Shown here one piece after another: positions 8,779-17,809 of a stretch of DNA of 64,000 nucleotides. How positions within the stretch are numbered: the stretch's first letter is position 1; the number at the start of each line of letters is the position of its first letter. Source of the stretch: SZUA-430 sp034440355 (GTDB taxonomy: Bacteria; Pseudomonadota; Alphaproteobacteria; Micropepsales; Micropepsaceae); the NCBI GenBank assembly GCA_034440355.1, contig JAWXBY010000038.1, forward strand, positions 49,494 to 113,493, read 5' to 3'. A program made the position numbers and the translations under genes. Under the pieces are notes generated by a model. It did not search any database, was not told where the DNA came from, and saw only the letters and a list, made by a program, of their open reading frames with translations.

Positions 8779-10062
8779 ATGACCACCAACGCCGAACTCC
8801 TCGCCCGCCGCCAGGCCGCCGTCTCGCGCGGCGTCAACACCGCGCATCCCGTCTTCGCCGCGCGCGCGCTGAACGCGGAGATCTGGGACGTCGAGGGCAA
8901 GCGCTACATCGACTTCGTCGGCGGCATCGGCGTGCAGAACACCGGCCACCGCCACCCGAAAATCGTGAAGGCGATCGAAGCGCAGCTTCAGAACACGATC
9001 CACACGGCGTTTCAGGTGAACGCGTATGAGAGCTACATCGCGCTCGCCGAAAAACTGAATGCGCTCGCCCCGATCGAAGGTCCGGCAAAGTCGATCTTCT
9101 TCTCGACCGGCGCCGAAGCGGTCGAGAACGCGGTGAAGCTCGCCCGCTTCGCCACCAAACGTTCGGCAGTCATCGCCTTCTCCGGCGCCTTCCACGGCCG
9201 CACGCTGTTCACGATGGCGCTCACCGGTAAAACCGTTCCCTACAAGGCGGGCTTCGGCGACATGCCGTCCGGCGTCTACCGCCTACCCTTCCCCGTCGAA
9301 AGCCACGGCCACACCGCCAAGCAATCGCTCGAAGCGTTGGAATCGCTCTTCAAGACCGATCTCGAACCATCACGCGTCGCCGCCATCATCATCGAACCCG
9401 TGCAGGGCGAAGGCGGCTTCTACACCGCGCCCTTCGACTTCCTGAAAACCCTGCGCACGATTTGCGACAAGCACGGCATCCTGCTGATCGCCGACGAAAT
9501 CCAATCCGGCTTCGCCCGCACCGGCAAGCTGTTCGCGATCGAACACTCCGGCGTCAAACCCGACCTCATCACCACCGCGAAGAGTCTGGCCGGCGGCATG
9601 CCGCTGTCGGCCGTCATCGGCCGCGCGGCGATCATGGACGCGCCCGACCCCGGCGGTCTCGGCGGCACCTACGCCGGCAACCCGCTCGCCTGCGCCGCGG
9701 GCCTCGCGGTGATCGAAGTGATCAAAGAGGAAAACATCCTCGAGAAAAGCCTCGCCCTCGGCGACAAGCTGATGGCGCGCCTCAAACAAATGTCGCTGCG
9801 CAACGACCTGCCGCCGATGGACGACATCCGCGGCCTCGGCGCCATGGTGGCCTTCGACATCGTAAAGACGCGCGGCAGCCACGAACCCGATCCCGACCGG
9901 ACAAAGCGCCTCACGACGGAAGCCCTGAAACGCGGCCTGATCCTCTTAACCTGCGGCCTTTATGGCAATGGCGTGCGCGTGCTGGTGCCGATAACGGTAG
10001 AAGACAAAGTGCTCGATGAGGGCTTGTCGATTCTCGAAGAATCGCTGAAAGCGGTGGCGTGA
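8779..10062 (+). CDS. gabT: 4-aminobutyrate aminotransferase
   Basis: A 427-residue class III PLP aminotransferase that converts GABA and 2-oxoglutarate to succinate semialdehyde and glutamate, feeding GabD. Motifs: GGIGVQNTGHRHP, FFSTGAEAVENAVKLAR, FSGAFHGRT, IIEPVQGEGG, the PLP Asp in LIADEIQSGFARTGK and the Schiff-base lysine Lys268 in TTAKSLAGGMPLSAVIGR, the same position as in E. coli GabT. Length is normal for the family. It shares strand and pathway with gabD upstream. Confidence 0.93.
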   Translation: MTTNAELLARRQAAVSRGVNTAHPVFAARALNAEIWDVEGKRYIDFVGGIGVQNTGHRHPKIVKAIEAQLQNTIHTAFQVNAYESYIALAEKLNALAPIEGPAKSIFFSTGAEAVENAVKLARFATKRSAVIAFSGAFHGRTLFTMALTGKTVPYKAGFGDMPSGVYRLPFPVESHGHTAKQSLEALESLFKTDLEPSRVAAIIIEPVQGEGGFYTAPFDFLKTLRTICDKHGILLIADEIQSGFARTGKLFAIEHSGVKPDLITTAKSLAGGMPLSAVIGRAAIMDAPDPGGLGGTYAGNPLACAAGLAVIEVIKEENILEKSLALGDKLMARLKQMSLRNDLPPMDDIRGLGAMVAFDIVKTRGSHEPDPDRTKRLTTEALKRGLILLTCGLYGNGVRVLVPITVEDKVLDEGLSILEESLKAVA

Positions 10063-10084
10063 ACCACTACATCTCCGCATGCGT

Positions 10085-10215
10085 GCCCCCCTCCACCATC
10101 GCTTCGCGATGGTCCCCCTCCCCCGCTAAAGCGAGGGAGGATAAGAGACACAAGCGCACTTCATCCTCCCCCGCTTTAGCGGGGGAGGGGGACCGCGTCA
10201 GCGGTGGAGGGGGGC
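10085..10215. repeat. Intergenic palindromic repeat, 131 bp
   Basis: The ends are perfect 13-bp inverted repeats (GCCCCCCTCCACC with one C fewer in the run, at 10085-10097, and its complement at 10203-10215). Inside, a CCCCCGCTAAAGCG segment near 10128 is mirrored by CGCTTTAGCGGGGG near 10172, and a short CATCGCTTCGCGATG hairpin lies near 10097. It fills most of the gabT-purB gap. Its sequence differs from the 7.4 kb element. Confidence 0.8.
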
Positions 10216-10249
10216 CGACGCGCGCACCACTTATTTGTTGGGCCACATC

Positions 10250-11569
10250 ATGATCCCCCGCTATTCCCGCCCCGAAATGACCGCCATCTGGTCGCCGGAA
10301 ACCAAATTCAAAATCTGGTTCGAGATCGAAGCGCACGCCGCCGACGCGCTTGCCGAACTCGGCGTCATTCCAAAAGCCGCAGCGAAGACAATCTGGGAAA
10401 AAGGCGGCAACGCCAAATTCGACGTCGCGAAAATCGACGCCATCGAGCGCGAGGTGAAGCACGACGTCATCGCCTTCCTGACCCACCTCGCCGAATTCAT
10501 CGGCCCCGACGCCCGCTTCGTGCACCAGGGCATGACGTCGTCCGACGTGCTCGACACCTGCCTCAGTGTGCAGCTGAAACGCGCCGCCGACATCCTGATC
10601 GCCGACACCGACAAAGTCCTCGCCGCTCTGAAAAAGCGCGCGCACGAATACAAAACGACGCCGACCATCGGCCGCAGCCATGGCATCCACGCCGAGCCCA
10701 CCACCTTCGGCGTCAAGCTCGCGGGCTTCTACGTCGAGTTCGAACGCAACCGCGCCCGCCTCGTCACCGCACGTGAAGAGATCGCGACCTGCGCCATCTC
10801 CGGCGCCGTCGGCACCTTCGCGCAAATCGACCCGCGCGTCGAAGAACACGTCGCCAAAGCGCTGGGCCTCAAAGCCGAACCCGTCTCCACACAAGTCATC
10901 CCGCGCGACCGCCACGCAGCGTTTTTCACGACGCTCGCCGTCGTCGCGAGTTCGGTCGAACACCTCGCCACCGAAATCCGCCACCTGCAGCGCACCGAAG
11001 TCCTGGAAGCCGAGGAGTATTTCTCCGAAGGCCAAAAAGGCTCTTCGTCCATGCCGCACAAGCGCAACCCGGTACTGACCGAAAACCTGAGCGGCCTCGC
11101 GCGCATGGTGCGCGCCTTCGCGCAACCGGCGCTTGAGAACGTCGCCCTCTGGCACGAGCGTGACATTTCGCACTCGTCGGTCGAGCGCATGATCGGCCCC
11201 GACGCCACGATCACCCTCGACTTCGCGCTGAACCGCTTAGCGGATGTGGTCGACAAACTCGTCGTCTATCCCGAGCGCATGCAGCGCAATCTCGACCTCC
11301 TGGGCGGCCTGATCCACTCCCAGCGCGTCATGCTGAGCCTGACGCAAAAAGGCGTCGCCCGCGAAGACGCCTACCGCCTGGTCCAACGCAACGCGATGCC
11401 CGTCTGGCAAAACATGCACCACGGCCGCCAAGGCACGTCTTTCCTCGAGAATCTCAAGGCAGACGCCGACGTCACAAAAGCGTTGCCCCCCCGCGAACTT
11501 GAAGCCCTCTTCGACCTCGCCTATCACTTGAAGCACGTGGACACGATTTTCCGCCGCGTGTTCGGTTAG
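10250..11569 (+). CDS. purB: Adenylosuccinate lyase
   Basis: A 439-residue enzyme of the fumarase/aspartase superfamily. It splits SAICAR and adenylosuccinate, releasing fumarate, in purine synthesis. Start ATG 10250 (MIPRYSRPEM) is chosen because it matches typical PurB N-termini; the frame is open slightly further. Signature GSSSMPHKRNP is complete, and the catalytic regions HQGMTSSDV and TIGRSHGIHAEP are intact. Other purine genes (purC, purS, purQ, purL) lie 8-13 kb downstream on the same strand but are not contiguous. Confidence 0.95.
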   Translation: MIPRYSRPEMTAIWSPETKFKIWFEIEAHAADALAELGVIPKAAAKTIWEKGGNAKFDVAKIDAIEREVKHDVIAFLTHLAEFIGPDARFVHQGMTSSDVLDTCLSVQLKRAADILIADTDKVLAALKKRAHEYKTTPTIGRSHGIHAEPTTFGVKLAGFYVEFERNRARLVTAREEIATCAISGAVGTFAQIDPRVEEHVAKALGLKAEPVSTQVIPRDRHAAFFTTLAVVASSVEHLATEIRHLQRTEVLEAEEYFSEGQKGSSSMPHKRNPVLTENLSGLARMVRAFAQPALENVALWHERDISHSSVERMIGPDATITLDFALNRLADVVDKLVVYPERMQRNLDLLGGLIHSQRVMLSLTQKGVAREDAYRLVQRNAMPVWQNMHHGRQGTSFLENLKADADVTKALPPRELEALFDLAYHLKHVDTIFRRVFG

Positions 11570-11592
11570 GGCTGAGGGGCAAACAACACCGC

Positions 11593-12279
11593 ATGATGGG
11601 CACGCCGATCGAGCTGGGCAAACTGTTCGGCGTTCAGGTTCGCGTTGAACTGACGGTTCTGCTCGTCGCCGGCCTCTTCATCTTCACGGGCCTGGGCAAC
11701 AACCCGACGCTGCAGGACGTGCTGGACCAGACGACGTTCGTCATCCTCCTCTTCGTCAGCATCTTCCTGCACGAGATGGGGCACGCCGCCGGCGCCTGGC
11801 TCTTCAACATCCGCACGCTTGACGTGACGCTCAGCTTCTTCGGCGGTTACGCCCGCCTCGATCCACCGCCACGCCGCGCCGTCGAAGACATCGTCGTGTC
11901 CTTCGCAGGTCCCGCCACGAACCTCGCGATCGGCGGCATACTCTATCTGTGGCTCTACAATAGCGGCTCCGCGTTCCTGTCCGAACACACGTGGATCATT
12001 CTCGCCCGCGTGATGCAGGCGAACATCTTCTTAGGGCTGCTCAATCTGTTGCCCGGCCATCCGCTCGACGGCGGCCACATCGCGCGCGCCGTGCTCGGCA
12101 TGTTCCTGCCGATGCCGACCGCGCGCCTCATCGTCGGCTACATCGGCGTCGCCATCGGCTTCCTCTTCATCGGCCTCGAACTGACCGGCGGCGGCTTCGG
12201 CTACGGCCTGATGGTCGGCCTGCTGCTGATCCTCGTCGCCAGCCAAGAAATCCAAGCCGCGCGTTCCAGCCGCTTCTAG
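11593..12279 (+). CDS. Site-2 protease-type M50 zinc metalloprotease
   Basis: A 228-residue integral membrane protein with about five to six hydrophobic helices. The zinc ligands are visible in FLHEMGHAAGAW (HExxH) and the third ligand in LLPGHPLDGGHIAR (LDG motif). The compact form lacks PDZ and CBS domains, placing it with the small SpoIVFB/Rip-like proteases that cut other membrane proteins inside the bilayer. Substrate unknown. ATG codons at 11593 and 11596 are both possible starts. It follows purB by 23 bases and may be co-transcribed. Confidence 0.85.
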   Translation: MMGTPIELGKLFGVQVRVELTVLLVAGLFIFTGLGNNPTLQDVLDQTTFVILLFVSIFLHEMGHAAGAWLFNIRTLDVTLSFFGGYARLDPPPRRAVEDIVVSFAGPATNLAIGGILYLWLYNSGSAFLSEHTWIILARVMQANIFLGLLNLLPGHPLDGGHIARAVLGMFLPMPTARLIVGYIGVAIGFLFIGLELTGGGFGYGLMVGLLLILVASQEIQAARSSRF

Positions 12280-12501
12280 TTCAACCCAGTTACCCCACTG
12301 GTAATTGACGCCGTTCGTCCCGGTGTCTTACCGTCACAGCTACTGGGGTAGTGCGGTCTCCCAGTCAGGCGCAAAAACAGCGCTCAAGAACCGTTTGATC
12401 TGCCTTTTCGGCGGACAGGCGTGTTTTGGGCAGCGTGCGCACTTCCAGCACCAGTCTCCGGCTTCGCGCTGTCCGCCGACAACGGCCTGGAGAACACGTT
12501 C
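12280..12501. other. Intergenic stretch, no supported gene
   Basis: The 222 bases between the M50 protease and the hydroxylase gene hold short imperfect inverted repeats (CCAGTTACCCCACTGG near 12286 and CTACTGGGGTAG near 12340) but no convincing frame or known RNA. The hydroxylase frame is technically open into it, but the encoded extension has no conserved look. Confidence 0.4.
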
Positions 12502-13350
12502 ATGAACCTCGATGTCTTTCTCGAGACCGCATTGTCGTCCTCAGCGTTTGGCGCAATCGCCTTCTATCTCAGCCTCATGACGGTGATCATCGTCGCCGAA
12601 GTTCTGGTCCCGCTGCACGCGCGCGGCCGGTGGAACTATGCCCACCTCATTCCCAATTTCGTCCTCACCGCGACCTACATCGCAACGAACCTGTTTTTCA
12701 CCGCCGCGATCGTATTGATGCTGATATGGGTCGGCGAGATCGGTTTCGGCCTCTTCAACACGCTACAACTCGATCCGCTTGTCGAAATCGCGTTGGCGGT
12801 CTTGATCCTCGATTTCCAGACCTACGCCGTCCATGTCGCCATGCACGAAAGTTCGGGCATGTGGCGGTTTCACCGCGTCCACCACTCGGACCCAGCTGTC
12901 GACGTGACGACCGCGTTGCGTCAGCATCCGGGTGAAAGCGTCATCCGCTTCGCCTCCCTGATTGTCTTCGCGGTGGCGATAGGCGCGAGCCCCGTCGCCT
13001 TCGCAATCTATCGCCTATTGTCCGGCCTGCAGGCGCAGTTCGAGCATGCGAACATACGCGTGCCTCGCCGCCTCGACAGCTGGCTCTCGCTGCTGGTCAC
13101 GACGCCGAACTATCACAAGGTTCATCACTCGCGCGATCATGCGGAGACGGACTCGAATTACGGCAACATCTTCTCGATTTGGGACCGGTTGTTCTTCACG
13201 TCGACACCGTCACATCATGGCCTCGACGTCGACTACGGTCTGGAAGGCTTCGACGATCGCCGGACCCAAAGCACGTGGGGCCTACTGGCGCTCCCCTTCC
13301 GGCCGGAGCCGGTTGAACGTGACGCCGCGGAAACCCGTTCTGCCACTTGA
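12502..13350 (+). CDS. Sterol desaturase / fatty acid hydroxylase-family membrane protein
   Basis: A 282-residue membrane protein when started at ATG 12502, which follows GGAG at a suitable distance; the upstream-extended version adds an unlikely N-terminus. Four hydrophobic segments are visible. The diiron histidine clusters are present: HVAMH, HRVHHSD and HKVHHSRDH. The superfamily uses iron and O2 to hydroxylate or desaturate lipids, carotenoids or sterols. The exact substrate cannot be told. It lies upstream of the chromate genes on the same strand with a 115-base gap. Confidence 0.85.
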   Translation: MNLDVFLETALSSSAFGAIAFYLSLMTVIIVAEVLVPLHARGRWNYAHLIPNFVLTATYIATNLFFTAAIVLMLIWVGEIGFGLFNTLQLDPLVEIALAVLILDFQTYAVHVAMHESSGMWRFHRVHHSDPAVDVTTALRQHPGESVIRFASLIVFAVAIGASPVAFAIYRLLSGLQAQFEHANIRVPRRLDSWLSLLVTTPNYHKVHHSRDHAETDSNYGNIFSIWDRLFFTSTPSHHGLDVDYGLEGFDDRRTQSTWGLLALPFRPEPVERDAAETRSAT

Positions 13351-13439
13351 ACGAAACATGGTCGCGGGCTATCTTGAATGCGATCGGGGTTGCGGCAGGC
13401 TCCCGGTCTTGCCCAAGATGGTCCGCCATCCAAGCTCTG

Positions 13440-13457
13440 CCTCGTTTCGAAACGAGG
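13440..13457. promoter_or_regulatory. Perfect 18-bp palindrome overlapping the chrB-like ribosome site
   Basis: CCTCGTTTCGAAACGAGG is a perfect palindrome ending 8 bases before the ATG at 13466, and its last bases form part of the GAGGGG ribosome site. Position and symmetry suit an operator for a dimeric regulator or an RNA hairpin that hides the ribosome site. Function is inferred only. Confidence 0.5.
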
Positions 13458-13465
13458 GGCTTGTC

Positions 13466-13993
13466 ATGTCCACGTCTTCACGACCATCTGCAAAACTCAC
13501 ATCCGAATTGACGAAATTGTTCGGCGACCGCCGACCGACCCGTTGGGTCACGCGCGAGCGGCCGAAGATCGACCGCATTGCGTGCCCCTGGCTTATCGCA
13601 CGCTTCATCGACGCGAGGGCTGAATTCCTCTACGTGCCGGTCAAAGAAGTCTTCGCCTTCGCCGAGCGCGAAAAAGCCGTCGCCTACGATGTCCCGGGCG
13701 CTCCGCTCGAACATGACAAGGGCGCCTGCACCTTCGATTCGTTCGTCGAACGTTTCGGTTTGAGCGCACCCGCGCTCGACCAACTCGCAACCATCGTGCG
13801 TGCAGCCGACACAAGCCGCCTCGACCTGGCGCCCGAAGCGCCCGGTCTCTACGCCATCTCGCTCGGTCTCTCGCGCATGTTCGCCGACGACCACGAGATG
13901 TTGCGTCACGGCCTTGTCATGTATGACGCGCTATACGCATGGATTCTGAGCGCACAGGACGAGACGCACAATTGGCCGCCGAAGATCCAATAA
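13466..13993 (+). CDS. ChrB C-terminal-domain protein, chromate resistance
   Basis: A 175-residue protein. The frame extends far upstream, but ATG 13466 gives the conserved ChrB C-terminal domain: TRWVTRERPKIDRIACPWLIARF, the acidic LEHDKGACTFDSF, and YDALYAWIL near the end. Full-length ChrB has an additional N-terminal region; here only the C-terminal domain is encoded. ChrB proteins act as chromate-responsive regulators or accessory factors. The chrA transporter gene begins inside its 3' end, giving a 55-base overlap and likely translational coupling. A perfect palindrome overlaps its ribosome site. Confidence 0.85.
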   Translation: MSTSSRPSAKLTSELTKLFGDRRPTRWVTRERPKIDRIACPWLIARFIDARAEFLYVPVKEVFAFAEREKAVAYDVPGAPLEHDKGACTFDSFVERFGLSAPALDQLATIVRAADTSRLDLAPEAPGLYAISLGLSRMFADDHEMLRHGLVMYDALYAWILSAQDETHNWPPKIQ

Positions 13994-15342
13994 GACTACC
14001 GGCGTTCCGGGAGGCCCTGAAACTCTGGGCCTATCTCGGCTGCGTCAATTTCGGCGGCCCGGCGGGGCAGATCGCGCTGATGCACAAGCTTCTCGTCGAC
14101 GACAAGAAGTGGATCGGCGACGCGCGTTTCTTCCACGCGCTGAACTACTGCATGCTCCTGCCCGGCCCCGAAGCGCAGCAACTCGCGACCTACATCGGCT
14201 GGCTGATGCACGGCGTAAAGGGAGGCCTCGCGGCAGGCCTCCTCTTCATTCTGCCGGGCGCACTCGTGATGCTGACCTTGAGCATCCTCTACGTGAACTA
14301 CGCCGACCTCGCCGTGGTCGACGCCATCTTCTACGGCGTGAAGGCCGCCGTCCTCGCCATCGTGATCGAAGCGATCTTCCGCATCGCCAAGCGCGCGTTC
14401 ACAGGCCCCGCCATGATCGCAATCGCGGCCTTAGCCTTCATCGCCCTCTTCTTCTTCGCCGTACCCTTCCCGCTGGTCGTCTTAGGCGCCGCGATCACAG
14501 GCTTCATCGGCGTGCAGATCGCACCGGATCAATTCCGCGCCGCGGGCCACGCCACCGCAAAAGACGCCGCCGACGGTTACGCCGTCGACGCCGCCTTCGC
14601 CCGCGGCGAACTCGCCCACACACGCGCGACGAAAACCAGGACAGCACTGACGATCGCCGTCTGGCTCGCCATCTGGCTGGTGCCGGTCGCCGCATTGGTC
14701 GCGATCCTGGGCGGCGAAAGCGTCTTCGCCAAACTCGCGCTCTTCTTCAGCCAAATGTCGGTCGTGACCTTCGGTGGCGCCTACGCCGTCCTCGCCTACG
14801 TCGCGCAGGAAGCCGTCGCGACCTACAACTGGCTCACCGCGCCCGAGATGCTCGAGGGCCTAGCCCTCGCCGAAACGACGCCAGGCCCGCTGATCCTGGT
14901 CTTGCAGCACGTGGGCTTCCTCGCCGCCTTCCGCCACGCAGGCTTCGACCCGCTGCTCGCAGGCATCCTCGGCGCCATCCTGACGCTCTGGGTCACCTTC
15001 ACGCCGTCGTTCCTCTGGATCTTCGCTGGCGCGCCCTACGCCGAGCGCGTGCGCGAGAACCGCGCGCTCTCCGCCGCTCTCGCCGCGATCACCGCCGCCG
15101 TCGTCGGCGTGATCCTGAACCTCGCGCTGTGGTTCGCGCTGCATGTCCTATTCGCGAAGGTGGACACCGTGACGGCGGGTCCGATGCAAGTGACCGTCCC
15201 CGACATCGCATCGCTCGACGTCGTGGCGTTCGCGCTCGCCATCCTCGCCGCGATCGCGCTGCTGCGTTTCAAGATACCGATCTTAGGCCTTCTCGCGCTC
15301 AGCGCCGTCCTCGGCATCGCGGCGCGCTTCGCGCTTGGGTGA
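13939..15342 (+). CDS. chrA: Chromate transporter ChrA
   Basis: A 467-residue membrane protein made of two homologous CHR domains. The first has FGGPAGQIALMH and LPGPEAQQLATYIGW, the second FGGAYAVLAYVAQEAV and ETTPGPLILVLQHVGF. About ten to twelve hydrophobic segments are visible. ChrA exports chromate from the cytoplasm, using the proton gradient in studied cases. It overlaps the chrB-like gene by 55 bases at the 5' end and a convergent minus-strand membrane gene by 60 bases at the 3' end. The start at 13939 is the first in the frame and gives a typical N-terminus. Confidence 0.92.
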   Translation: MDSERTGRDAQLAAEDPIRLPAFREALKLWAYLGCVNFGGPAGQIALMHKLLVDDKKWIGDARFFHALNYCMLLPGPEAQQLATYIGWLMHGVKGGLAAGLLFILPGALVMLTLSILYVNYADLAVVDAIFYGVKAAVLAIVIEAIFRIAKRAFTGPAMIAIAALAFIALFFFAVPFPLVVLGAAITGFIGVQIAPDQFRAAGHATAKDAADGYAVDAAFARGELAHTRATKTRTALTIAVWLAIWLVPVAALVAILGGESVFAKLALFFSQMSVVTFGGAYAVLAYVAQEAVATYNWLTAPEMLEGLALAETTPGPLILVLQHVGFLAAFRHAGFDPLLAGILGAILTLWVTFTPSFLWIFAGAPYAERVRENRALSAALAAITAAVVGVILNLALWFALHVLFAKVDTVTAGPMQVTVPDIASLDVVAFALAILAAIALLRFKIPILGLLALSAVLGIAARFALG

Positions 15343-15651
15343 GGGAAGCGGCGGATCGCCTTCGCCGAGCCGCAACCAACTTACGAGCTGCACGACGGCG
15401 GCAAGGGCCAACAGAAACGTGCCGACGACGGCCGCAACCCACAGAACCACGCTGCCCGCAACGCTCAAGCCGAAGCCCTCGGGCAAATCGTAAGCGACGA
15501 CAAGCGCCAAAATCCCCGCCGACAGCGCAAGACGCAGCGCCGAGCCAAAGCGCGAATACTGATCGCCGATCGAGATCATCAGCGCGATCAACAACAGCGA
15601 CACGGACAGAACCACGCCGCCCAAGAGCAGCGTCCCAGTGTCAATCGTCAT
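15283..15651 (-). CDS. Small membrane protein beside the PQQ dehydrogenase
   Basis: A 122-residue protein with three hydrophobic helices (about residues 8-28, 38-58 and 64-92) and a charged C-terminal tail. It starts within the last 11 bases of the PQQ dehydrogenase gene, so the two are probably translationally coupled. Membrane-bound glucose and quinate dehydrogenases carry a hydrophobic N-terminal domain of similar size; this protein could be a separate version of it, which is inference. The 3' end overlaps the convergent chrA gene by 60 bases. No family is recognised. Confidence 0.65.
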   Translation of the reverse strand: MTIDTGTLLLGGVVLSVSLLLIALMISIGDQYSRFGSALRLALSAGILALVVAYDLPEGFGLSVAGSVVLWVAAVVGTFLLALAAVVQLVSWLRLGEGDPPLPSPKREARRDAEDGAEREKA

Positions 15652-17731
15652 TCGACCGCCGCGCCCGCCACAACCGCTTGATCAGCCACCACAGCCCGCC
15701 GACCACGACCAGCGTACCGGCAAAGATCAAACCAAAGTTGATCCACATCCGCCCGCCCGGCCGGTCGATCTTGCGCGACCACCACGTCGGCTTCGGATCG
15801 TTGGGTCCCGCCAGCGCAAACGCCACCAAACTGTCCCCAGGCTCGGTGCCAAGCTGCCCGTGGCCACCCGCAGCAATCACGACGAACTGCCGCCCCTGCC
15901 ACTCGTAGGTCATAGGCGTCGCAAATCCCGTCGCCGGCAAACGCCCCTGCCAAAGCTCCGTGCCGGACGCTGCGTCGAACGCGCGCAAATACTTGTCCAT
16001 CGTCGCGCCGATGAAGACGAGCCCGCCGGCAGTCACGACAGACCCGCCCAGGGTCGGCGTTCCCGTCGCCATCGTGATGTTCAGCGGCGCCAGTTCTTCC
16101 GTCGTCCCCAGCGTCGATTCCCAGCTAACCTTGCCGGTCTTCAGATCGACGGCCGCAAGAACGCCCCACGGCGGCCGATTGCACGGCAACCCCAACGGCG
16201 AGAGCAAAATCTCGCGGATCATCCCCCACGCCGCGCCTTCCTGCTTCGACACTTCCTTCTCGGGATACTTCGCATCCAACTCATCGAACTTCGCGGCCGG
16301 AAACAGTGTGATGAGATGCGGCCCGCGCGTCGTGTTCGCATAGAGCACCTGCTTCACCGGATCGATCGTGATCCCGCCCCAGTTGATCCCGCCGCCCGTC
16401 ATCGGAAACATAATCGTCCCCTTCTCCGACGGCGGCGTATAGAGCCCCTCGTTCCGCGCCGAAGCGATCGCCTCGCGGCAAACGCCTTCGTCCCACGGCG
16501 TAAACCCATACGCATCGTCGACGCTCAGCTTCTGCGGCGCGAGCGGCGGAATATGCGTGGGATAAGGCTGCGTCGGCGACAACACCTCGCCCGCGACCCC
16601 ACCCTGCGGCACCGGCCGCTCTTCGACCGGGAACACTGGAACGCCTGTATCGCGATCGAGCACGAAGATGAAGCCTTGCTTGGTCGGCTGCACGACAACA
16701 TCGCGCGTGACGCCATCGACGTCGATGGTTGCGAGCGTCGGCTGCGCCGGCAGGTCATAGTCCCAGACGTCGTGATGAACGGTCTGGAATGACCATGCGA
16801 GTTCGCCCGTCTCCGCCTTCAGCGCCACGACAGAATTCGCATGCCTATTGTCGCCAGGACGCAAGCCGCCGAAGAAGTCCGGGCTAGGTGAAGACGTCGG
16901 CAGAAAGATCAGCCCACGCTTGGCATCGCTCGACATCGGCGCCCACACATTGGCGTGGCCCACGTCCTTGTAGCCTTCACCCCACGATGCCGCGGCAGGA
17001 TCGGCCGCATCACGCGGCACCGGATCCCAAGACCACTTGGCGGCGCCGGTACGCACATCGAACGCGCGCACGGTCCCGTGCGGCGCCACCACGCGCGCAT
17101 TGTCACCGATCGACGAACCGACGACGACCACATCGCCGATCACAACCGGCGCCGACGTAATCTGAAACTCGCCGGGCCACTTCAATTCCATGCCGGCGTC
17201 GAGCTTTACCTCACCTGCCGTTCCGAAGTCCGCGCACGGTTTACCGGTCGAAAGATCCAGCGCAAGCACGCGCGCATCGTTCGTCGCCGCTAACACGCGA
17301 TCGCGGCACGCGGTGCCTTCCGCCACCGCCGCGTCCTGCCAGCTCGCCACGCCGCGGCAGTTGAACTTGTTCGCCGGAAAAATCTTTTCGGTCGGAATCT
17401 TGGGATCGAAGCGCCAAACTTCTTTTCCTGTCCCCGGATCCAGCGCATAGACCTCATTGAAACTCGAACACGCGAGCAGCTTGTCGCCGATCAGAACCGG
17501 CGTCACCTGCATCGACGTGCGCCGCATCGTCTTTGGGTCGCGCTTCGCGAGATCGCCGGTCGAGTACGTCCAAACCGGAATCAGATCGTCGACGTTAGCC
17601 GGCGTTATCTGCGCCGCGGTGCTGTAGCGCAGACCACCTTCATCGCCGCCGTAATACGACCAGCCGGCGTCGGCAAACGCAGCCGCGCTCCAAACGATGC
17701 TGATGAGTGCGACGAAAATCGCGCGCGCCAT
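15641..17731 (-). CDS. PQQ-dependent dehydrogenase (glucose/quinate dehydrogenase type)
   Basis: A 696-residue periplasmic quinoprotein. An N-terminal signal peptide (MARAIFVALISIVWSAAAFA) is followed by an eight-bladed propeller with repeated W-motif strands (GWSYYGGDEGGLRYS, VYALDPGTGKEVW, WSFQTVHHDVWDYDLP, LRAFDAASGTELWQGRLP) and a C-terminal membrane helix with a basic stop (about residues 667-690). HHDVWDYD and the GGGINWGG region match the sugar/quinate branch. Such enzymes oxidise sugars or polyols and pass electrons to ubiquinone. The usual N-terminal multi-helix domain is absent; a small membrane protein is encoded next. No pqq genes are in the window. Confidence 0.88.
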   Translation of the reverse strand: MARAIFVALISIVWSAAAFADAGWSYYGGDEGGLRYSTAAQITPANVDDLIPVWTYSTGDLAKRDPKTMRRTSMQVTPVLIGDKLLACSSFNEVYALDPGTGKEVWRFDPKIPTEKIFPANKFNCRGVASWQDAAVAEGTACRDRVLAATNDARVLALDLSTGKPCADFGTAGEVKLDAGMELKWPGEFQITSAPVVIGDVVVVGSSIGDNARVVAPHGTVRAFDVRTGAAKWSWDPVPRDAADPAAASWGEGYKDVGHANVWAPMSSDAKRGLIFLPTSSPSPDFFGGLRPGDNRHANSVVALKAETGELAWSFQTVHHDVWDYDLPAQPTLATIDVDGVTRDVVVQPTKQGFIFVLDRDTGVPVFPVEERPVPQGGVAGEVLSPTQPYPTHIPPLAPQKLSVDDAYGFTPWDEGVCREAIASARNEGLYTPPSEKGTIMFPMTGGGINWGGITIDPVKQVLYANTTRGPHLITLFPAAKFDELDAKYPEKEVSKQEGAAWGMIREILLSPLGLPCNRPPWGVLAAVDLKTGKVSWESTLGTTEELAPLNITMATGTPTLGGSVVTAGGLVFIGATMDKYLRAFDAASGTELWQGRLPATGFATPMTYEWQGRQFVVIAAGGHGQLGTEPGDSLVAFALAGPNDPKPTWWSRKIDRPGGRMWINFGLIFAGTLVVVGGLWWLIKRLWRARRSNDD

Positions 17732-17809
17732 TTCATCCCCCGAAATAACCTGGGGAATTCTAGCGTGAAGCGGTCGGCCCTGTCGCGTGTATCGACCGGG
17801 CCAGATCGC

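Noticed and set aside
14109..15908. Long plus-strand frame of 599 codons
   Set aside because: It overlaps chrA in a different frame and shows Arg-rich shadow composition typical of GC-rich antisense or shifted frames.
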